Below are positions 35,419-39,951 of a stretch of 39,951 nt of DNA, piece after piece. The notes under the pieces were generated by a model. The model did not search any database. It was not told the DNA's origin and worked only from the letters and a program-made list of their open reading frames with translations. Numbering within the stretch: position 1 is the first letter of the stretch; each line of letters begins with the position of its first letter. The stretch lies in contig CAMCYP010000033.1 in assembly GCA_945885345.1 (NCBI GenBank), positions 1 to 39,951 of the forward strand. The letters run 5' to 3'. This DNA is from Bordetella parapertussis (GTDB lineage: Bacteria > Pseudomonadota > Gammaproteobacteria > Burkholderiales > SG8-41). Both the position numbers and the translations under genes were made by a program.

Positions 35419-35823
35419 TCGGGCAAATGGCCTGCGAACAGCAGAATCACTGCAAAACTTTTTTAAGGGGATGGTGGCCGGGGACACTACCGAATAAGTT
35501 GCACAGCCCTTTGATTTTATTGATTGAGTTAAATTGGCTTTTCCCCAGTTGCCCCCATTGTTGCCCCCTATTTACAGGTCCCGATATGGGGCCATGGGAT
35601 TAACAATTCATGGGTGTCCCCTATCGGCCAGAAGCCCGCATACGGTTTTGGCAGGTTCGAACATTGATTGACTCCCCGACCTAGGCTCGAATCAGGGGCA
35701 AGCTGATTACCAAATCAATTACTGTTCTAAAACATTATTGACCCACCCTCAATCGCTCACCCCCCCCAAGACTCGCTGAGCGAGTCACGCGTACGCTGTG
35801 TCTAATAGCTACGTGAAACTGCG
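35419..35823. other. Gene-poor 405-base spacer with repeat debris
   Basis: No convincing gene. It holds two TTGCCCCC units (35549-35556 and 35561-35568), inverted GGGGACAC/GTGTCCCC units 142 bases apart end to end (35480-35487 and 35614-35621), and a 7-bp inverted repeat GACTCGC/GCGAGTC around TGA (35770-35786). The base composition drops from this point on. On the minus strand a frame is open from about 35590 to 35450 and contains GQQWGQLGKSQ, but it has no start codon and I do not call it. It looks like a junction scar. Confidence 0.5.
35480..35621. repeat. Possible 142-bp MITE-like element
   Basis: The ends GGGGACAC and GTGTCCCC form a perfect 8-base terminal inverted repeat around a short, AT-richer core that includes the TTGCCCCC pair. 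Ends of this wording are familiar from some insertion-sequence families, though I cannot name one safely. No target-site duplication is obvious. The 8-base match could also be chance. Confidence 0.3.
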
Positions 35824-36819
35824 CTAGCGCGCCTGTTCGAGTTTTAGGCCAGCCTCCTTGAAAAACTGGGTTAGTTGTTTCAATTCGTCACGAATATACT
35901 TTGCAAACTGTGCCGGGGTATTCGCAGCGGCCGCGTCCAAACCCCGTCGGGAAAGGGTTGTGCGAAAATCTTTCGCTGAAAGCGCCTGCATGATCGAAGT
36001 ATTCAGGCGGTTGACGATGGCAGAGGGAGTGCCGGCAGGTATTGCGATTCCCATCCACTGTACGACCTCGAATCCAGGCAGGCCGGATTCAGCGATGGTC
36101 GGAATTTCTGGTGCCGCATCGGAACGCGTCGCGCTCGTCACACCCAGCCCGCGCAATTTGCCAGACCTGATATTGGGCAGTGACGTTGAAATCGATCCAA
36201 ACAGCAATTGGACGTGCCCACCCAGCAGTGCAACGGATGCTGGACCACCACCTTTGAACGGAATGTGCAAGAGTTTGATGCCAGCTTTGTGGGCGAACAG
36301 TTCTCCAATTATGTGCGAAGTGGTGCCCGTACCCGGAGAGGCAAAGGTAATCTTACCTGGTGACGCTTTGGCGAGTTGAATGAGTTCGCTGATGCTATTC
36401 GCAGGCACCGAATTGTTAGCGACCAAGATGTTCGGAACCATTACGACAAGTGCGACTGGCGTGAAATCGCGCTCCGGATCGTAGGGAATTTTGACACCAA
36501 GGCTAGGGGCAAATGTGAAGTTGCTCGATGAGGCGAGCAGTATCGTATAGCCATCCGCAGATGACTTTGCCGCGATTTCGACCCCGATGTTGCCACCCGC
36601 ACCAGCACGGTTGTCGACAATGACCTGATGTTCAAATGCACTTGTCAGTTTTTCGGAGAGCAGACGAGAGACCATATCTGCCGCCCCTCCAGGTGGAAAA
36701 GGGCATATCAAACGTATTGGTTTTTCGGGATAAGTCTCTGCACTAACTTGCCCTGGGTAGGCTGTAACTATTCCTGATGCAATCATAAGCAGGCCAAGAA
36801 CTTTCGAACAATCGACCAT
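35824..36819 (-). CDS. Bug-family periplasmic solute-binding protein (island copy)
   Basis: A 331-residue TctC-like receptor with a signal peptide (about 1-27, ending VSA-ET), PFPPGGAADMVSR loop, VIVDNRAGAGGNIG and TFASPGTGTTSH. I chose ATG 36817-36819 because GAGGAG lies just upstream; the open frame extends 18 codons further to 36873, adding an acidic, non-signal tail. Codon use is visibly more AT-rich than in the receptors at 22028 and 27394, consistent with separate origin. Divergent from the SDR gene over a 394-base gap. Ligand unknown. Confidence 0.9.
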   Translation of the reverse strand: MVDCSKVLGLLMIASGIVTAYPGQVSAETYPEKPIRLICPFPPGGAADMVSRLLSEKLTSAFEHQVIVDNRAGAGGNIGVEIAAKSSADGYTILLASSSNFTFAPSLGVKIPYDPERDFTPVALVVMVPNILVANNSVPANSISELIQLAKASPGKITFASPGTGTTSHIIGELFAHKAGIKLLHIPFKGGGPASVALLGGHVQLLFGSISTSLPNIRSGKLRGLGVTSATRSDAAPEIPTIAESGLPGFEVVQWMGIAIPAGTPSAIVNRLNTSIMQALSAKDFRTTLSRRGLDAAAANTPAQFAKYIRDELKQLTQFFKEAGLKLEQAR

Positions 36820-37213
36820 TGCAATCTCCTCTTCTTTTTTTTGATTATCTGTCGTGGAACCAGAGGTAATCATTCTACGATTCCGCTGATCTACGCCGAC
36901 CCAGATCCACTAGTACAGTTGATCGGCAACCAAAAAAACATCTGTCGCATGTAAAAACTGCCAACGTGTGCCCACTACATGGTTAACCGTGCACCAAGAC
37001 CAAGCATACACTCGACCAGAGAATAATCAACGAATCGCAATGGATCTCAAACCATATAATGGAATGAATGAACTCTCGGTTCAGTTACCGTAATATATTA
37101 ATTGAATCTACTTAGCCACCTTTTCGGTTGCTCAAATTATTATCTGATGTTTGCTGAAGCAATACATCTGTCGAAATTCGATTTTCATTCCGCGGTTAAT
37201 CAGGGGAGATCAA
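36820..37213. promoter_or_regulatory. AT-rich divergent promoter region between the island receptor and the SDR gene
   Basis: No gene seen in this 394-base gap. Base composition is much more AT-rich than the left part of the window, with TAATATATTAATTG-like stretches at 37091-37105. A 10-base direct repeat ACATCTGTCG occurs at 36938-36947 and 37164-37173, near each divergent gene, and may mark regulator sites. A weak call. Confidence 0.45.
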
Positions 37214-38011
37214 ATGCGATTGAGGGATAAGGTAGCCTTCTTAACGGGGGCGGGCGCAGGCATCGCAAAAGCGTCAGCGAAGGCATTTGCGAAAGAGGGT
37301 GCGAAGGTCGTAATTGTGGAACTTAACAAGGAAACGGGGGCTGCGGCAGCGCAAGAAATACGCGATGACGGTGGCGATGCGCTGTTTCTCGAAACCGATG
37401 TCACCGATGATGTCAGCGTGAAGCGTGCAGTTGAGGCGACAGTCAGCCGGTTTGGGGGGCTAGATATTCTGATGACCTGTGCCGGCGGATCGCTGCAAGA
37501 GGACCTTCCAGTGCATGAGATGGACCTCGCAATCTGGCATCGCACCATCGCACTGAATCTGTTGCATCCATTCTTGTGTTGCCGTTACGCCATTCCCCAT
37601 ATGATGCGCGCAGGCGGCGGCTCCATCATTAATTTGGGATCGCACATGGGACTTAAAGGATCGCAGAAACCGGCGTATTCGGCGACCAAAGGCGGGATCA
37701 CTTCTTTCACGCAAACGCTCGCTGCTCAATATGCAGATTACGGTATCCGCGCAAACGCAATCGCCCCAGGCACCGTGCGCACGGAACGTTCGATCAAACG
37801 CTGGGAGAACAAGGCCCCCGAGATGCTTACTGCAGGCGAGAGGGCACAGCTTGCGGTACGCAAGCTCTATCCATTTTCCGTTGGTGAGCCAGAGGATATA
37901 GCTGCTATTGCTGTTTTTCTCGCCTCAAACGACTCCCGCATGGTAACCGGCACGACAATCGCTGCTGACGGCGGGCGCTCGTCTTACATTAAGGTCGTGC
38001 CTACGACCTAA
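37214..38011 (+). CDS. Short-chain dehydrogenase/reductase
   Basis: A 265-residue classical SDR. The nucleotide loop is TGAGAGIA at 11-18, where the usual GIG ends in Ala. The acidic VTD follows at 62-64. The catalytic set is Ser143, Tyr155 and Lys159 (AYSATKGG). The C-terminal VTGTTIAADGG is typical. NAD or NADP preference is unclear; Glu36 after the second strand suggests NAD. ATG 37214 is chosen for its GGGGAGATC ribosome site; the open frame runs 21 codons further upstream without SDR character. It sits in the AT-richer segment, divergent from a Bug receptor. Substrate unknown. Confidence 0.9.
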   Translation: MRLRDKVAFLTGAGAGIAKASAKAFAKEGAKVVIVELNKETGAAAAQEIRDDGGDALFLETDVTDDVSVKRAVEATVSRFGGLDILMTCAGGSLQEDLPVHEMDLAIWHRTIALNLLHPFLCCRYAIPHMMRAGGGSIINLGSHMGLKGSQKPAYSATKGGITSFTQTLAAQYADYGIRANAIAPGTVRTERSIKRWENKAPEMLTAGERAQLAVRKLYPFSVGEPEDIAAIAVFLASNDSRMVTGTTIAADGGRSSYIKVVPTT

Positions 38012-38054
38012 TCCTTTTTATCGGGGCCACTGTAATGCCCAATGGATCGCTGCT

Positions 38055-38207
38055 CTAAAAAGACGGAGTCGACCGATTTTCGTTGTTACAATTTTCAGAA
38101 TACGCGGGCTTCTTGGTGACCTGCCCCCTGTAGCCATACCAATCATTCGGCAGGAAGTCCGGTACAACTGTCCATTTGCTCCTCCAACAGGAGGCTCGGT
38201 CGGCGCA
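38055..38207 (-). pseudogene. Possible gene remnant downstream of the aldolase-family gene
   Basis: Reading leftward, GGAGGAGCAAATG (38173-38185) looks like a good ribosome site and start, but that frame stops after ten codons. A second frame continues open to a TAG at 38055-38057 and reads coding-like (WTVVPDFLPNDWYGYRGQ). The same open frame is in phase with the aldolase stop at 38208. This could be a frameshifted gene fragment or coincidence; I do not recognise the protein. Confidence 0.25.
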
Positions 38208-39005
38208 CTACGAAATCGATTTTCGGATGTCCGCTAATACCGCTCCGGCCAAATTCTCGAACATGCTATCCGCACCTTGCATCAGAGAGATACGTATGCC
38301 GTGCTCGTAGAGTTTTTGTACGCGCTCTTTCAACTGATCCGGCGTTCTGAAGGCATAGCCTGTATTCGCCGCCACGATTATGCCGCGCGCGCGCGCTTTA
38401 GCGACAATTTTATCTAGGATCTTCCAGACCTCAGGGTGGTCATACTGAAACGGGAAACCGACCTCTTTGCTCAAGTCTGTCATAGCGAGCATGACAATGC
38501 GAAGTCCATCTATTGAGAGAATCTCATCAATTTCTCGAATCGCTGTTGCCGCTTCAATATGAGGCACAAATACCGCGGCGTTCGCGCCTTTCTTGTTCAT
38601 TGCCTCGAAACTCTCAGTGGAGCTTGGGTATTCACCGGCTCCTGAGCGGTGCCAATCTTTGGCTACTTCAACACAAGCGCGCACCTGCTCGGCTGATGCA
38701 ATAGAAGCTCCCACGATCGGAATACCGAGGCTAAATGCACGCGCAACATCAACCGTTACTTGCAATTGACCAACGCCGCCCAGCCAAGGGTTTGCTGGCA
38801 CGCGCACCCACGTTACAAGGCCAGCAGCCAAAGCCGCTTTATTGATATGGTCAAGTTCTCGCCAATCGATGGACGAAAACATCATGTCGGGTCGTACAAA
38901 ATCAAACCCGGCCCGCGCGATTGTTGAAACCCAGCTCGGACCACTTTTAAGCCACACTCCGAGGGCCATCTGCCCAGAATCGAGCTTCTGAAATAAGTTG
39001 CTCAT
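38208..39005 (-). CDS. HpcH/HpaI-family aldolase-like protein, atypical active site
   Basis: A 265-residue TIM-barrel protein of the HpcH/HpaI (class II pyruvate-dependent) aldolase family. The substrate Arg68 in TWVRVPAN, metal-ligand Glu151 in VPHIEAATAI and metal-ligand Asp177 in AMTDLSKEVG are kept. The usual DxEH stretch, with the catalytic His, is replaced by DFVRPDMMFSSID (35-47). Normal retro-aldol chemistry is therefore doubtful. It is nine bases downstream of a Bug receptor on the same strand, so the two probably share a transcript. It may be a lyase with altered chemistry or a non-catalytic relative. Confidence 0.8.
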   Translation of the reverse strand: MSNLFQKLDSGQMALGVWLKSGPSWVSTIARAGFDFVRPDMMFSSIDWRELDHINKAALAAGLVTWVRVPANPWLGGVGQLQVTVDVARAFSLGIPIVGASIASAEQVRACVEVAKDWHRSGAGEYPSSTESFEAMNKKGANAAVFVPHIEAATAIREIDEILSIDGLRIVMLAMTDLSKEVGFPFQYDHPEVWKILDKIVAKARARGIIVAANTGYAFRTPDQLKERVQKLYEHGIRISLMQGADSMFENLAGAVLADIRKSIS

Positions 39006-39014
39006 GCAAAATCC

Positions 39015-39951
39015 TTAATTAATCTGGATATTTAATTTTGGAATAATTTGCGCCCAACGATCGACATCATTTTTAAGAAGGGTTGCAAACTCTTCAGGTG
39101 TACTGGTTGTGGCGTCCGCCCCTAAACCCTCTATCCGCCCTTGAACTTCAGGCACTTTCATGATTTTGGATATTTCTCCGTTAAGTCTTGCGACAATCTG
39201 GGTAGGCGTGCCAGCCGGGACGACAACACCATACCAAGATCCCGACTCGTATCCGGGTACCCCCGCTTCCGCGATCGTTGGTAAGTCCGGCATAGAAGGC
39301 AGCCGCTTGGCACTAGTGACCGCAAGCGCCCGCAAGCGCTTCGCCTTAATCATAGAAGCTGCCGCAATGGGCCCGGTAAACATAATACCCACTTCTCCAC
39401 CAGCTAGTCCTATCTGCGCGGCAGAACCTCCTTTGTAAGGGACGTGCACGATGTCTATCTTCGCCATGGATTTAAATAACTCACCTGCAAGGTGAATGCT
39501 CGAACCCGTTCCGGCAGATCCAAAATTGAGTTGCCCTTTACGTTGCCTAGCCAGCGCAATCAATTCTTTTACGGAATTAGCTGGAACGCTCGGGTGTACA
39601 ACCAACAAATAAGGCGACGTCGCGATGAGAATCACAACAGAAAAATCCTTGATAGCATCGTAAGGCAAATTCTTGCGTAAACTCGCATTTATTGCATGAC
39701 TGTTAGTGACCATCAGAATCGTGTGACCATCTGGAGCGGATTTCGCCGTTATTTCTGATGCCAGCGCGGTTCCCGCACCCGGTCTGTTGTCAGCCGCCAC
39801 AGGCTGACCTAACGCTTCGCTTAGGCGTGGCGCAACAAGACGGCTAATCGTATCGACTGTCCCGCTGGCACCAGCAGGAATAATCATGCGTATGGACTTG
39901 GTGGGATAGGTCTGCGCATGACCGATCCCAGAGAAGCTTGCTGAAATAATG
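39015..39951 (-). CDS. Bug-family periplasmic solute-binding protein, N-terminal end cut by the window
   Basis: The frame is open to the window edge. The visible part begins inside the signal peptide (IISASFSGIGHA, cleavage before QTYPTKSIR), followed by MIIPAGASGTVDTISR, PVAADNRPGAGTAL and NFGSAGTGSSIH. The first residues and the start codon lie beyond base 39951. An internal Met at 39887 is not the start, since the mature N-terminus and cleavage site precede it. Composition is AT-richer, like its island neighbours. Partner aldolase-family gene lies nine bases downstream. Confidence 0.9.
   Translation of the reverse strand, partial: IISASFSGIGHAQTYPTKSIRMIIPAGASGTVDTISRLVAPRLSEALGQPVAADNRPGAGTALASEITAKSAPDGHTILMVTNSHAINASLRKNLPYDAIKDFSVVILIATSPYLLVVHPSVPANSVKELIALARQRKGQLNFGSAGTGSSIHLAGELFKSMAKIDIVHVPYKGGSAAQIGLAGGEVGIMFTGPIAAASMIKAKRLRALAVTSAKRLPSMPDLPTIAEAGVPGYESGSWYGVVVPAGTPTQIVARLNGEISKIMKVPEVQGRIEGLGADATTSTPEEFATLLKNDVDRWAQIIPKLNIQIN

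Noticed and set aside
35460..35500. tRNA-like 3' end on the minus strand (CCCGGCC-A-CCA)
   Set aside because: The preceding bases do not form a T arm (ACTTA does not pair with GTGTC) and no matching 5' acceptor strand is near.
35450..35590. Integrase C-terminus on the minus strand
   Set aside because: The frame is open with GQQWGQLGKSQ, but it is short, lacks a start and has no catalytic residues; too weak to call.
35770..35786. Terminator after the island receptor
   Set aside because: The 7-bp inverted repeat GACTCGC/GCGAGTC is followed by G-rich, not T-rich, sequence on the reading strand.
1..39951. CRISPR arrays, rRNA operons, riboswitches
   Set aside because: I saw no regularly spaced repeats, rRNA signatures or recognisable riboswitch cores.

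Overview
The window looks like chromosome of a moderately GC-rich betaproteobacterium, probably Burkholderiales. Signs are the argH/AlgZ-AlgR-type locus, the hemA-prfA-prmC-grxD housekeeping run, the abundance of Bug-family (TctC-like) solute receptors, and several acyl-CoA and organic-acid gene sets. I assign no genus.

Layout. (1) 1-3506: the end of a thioredoxin-fold gene, a LytTR response regulator with its membrane sensor kinase (AlgR/AlgZ type), and divergent argH. (2) 3564-7240: an SHP-type cytochrome c, a diheme cytochrome c, a membrane cytochrome b and a QseBC/PmrAB-type two-component pair on one strand, preceded by a perfect CTTAAT-N5-CTTAAT box. (3) 7237-14321: a LacI-family regulator, sulfoacetaldehyde acetyltransferase (xsc), a divergent giant FAD/Fe-S dehydrogenase and a TauE/SafE exporter. 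A LacI-type palindromic operator lies between xsc and the dehydrogenase. (4) 14382-18954: hemA-prfA-prmC-ykgJ-grxD read leftward, plus a 55-residue rubredoxin. (5) 18978-28377: a D-2-hydroxyacid dehydrogenase and prpB facing an IclR regulator. The regulator heads a run of receptor, CoA-transferase, citramalyl-CoA-lyase-like, mesaconyl-CoA-hydratase-like, CoA-transferase and receptor genes. As a set this fits activation of a C5 dicarboxylate (mesaconate, itaconate or citramalate), hydration, and cleavage to pyruvate and acetyl-CoA. (6) 28416-35418: an apparently exported SAM-methyltransferase, an M14 carboxypeptidase, a 3-hydroxyacyl-CoA dehydrogenase and a very long AsmA/DUF748-like protein. 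(7) 35419-39951: a visibly AT-richer, looser region with two more Bug receptors, an SDR dehydrogenase and an aldolase-family protein with a degenerate active-site motif. It probably arrived by transfer, and its left edge carries repeat debris.

The most interesting regulatory reads are the PmrA/QseB-like box ahead of the cytochrome/two-component operon and the LacI operator in the xsc divergent promoter. In both cases a plausible regulator gene is in the same cluster. The most interesting metabolic read is the C5-dicarboxyl-CoA cluster with its paired CoA transferases and paired orphan receptors. No rRNA, tRNA, CRISPR array or intact insertion sequence was found. All functions are inferred from motifs and recalled family features; no database search was run.
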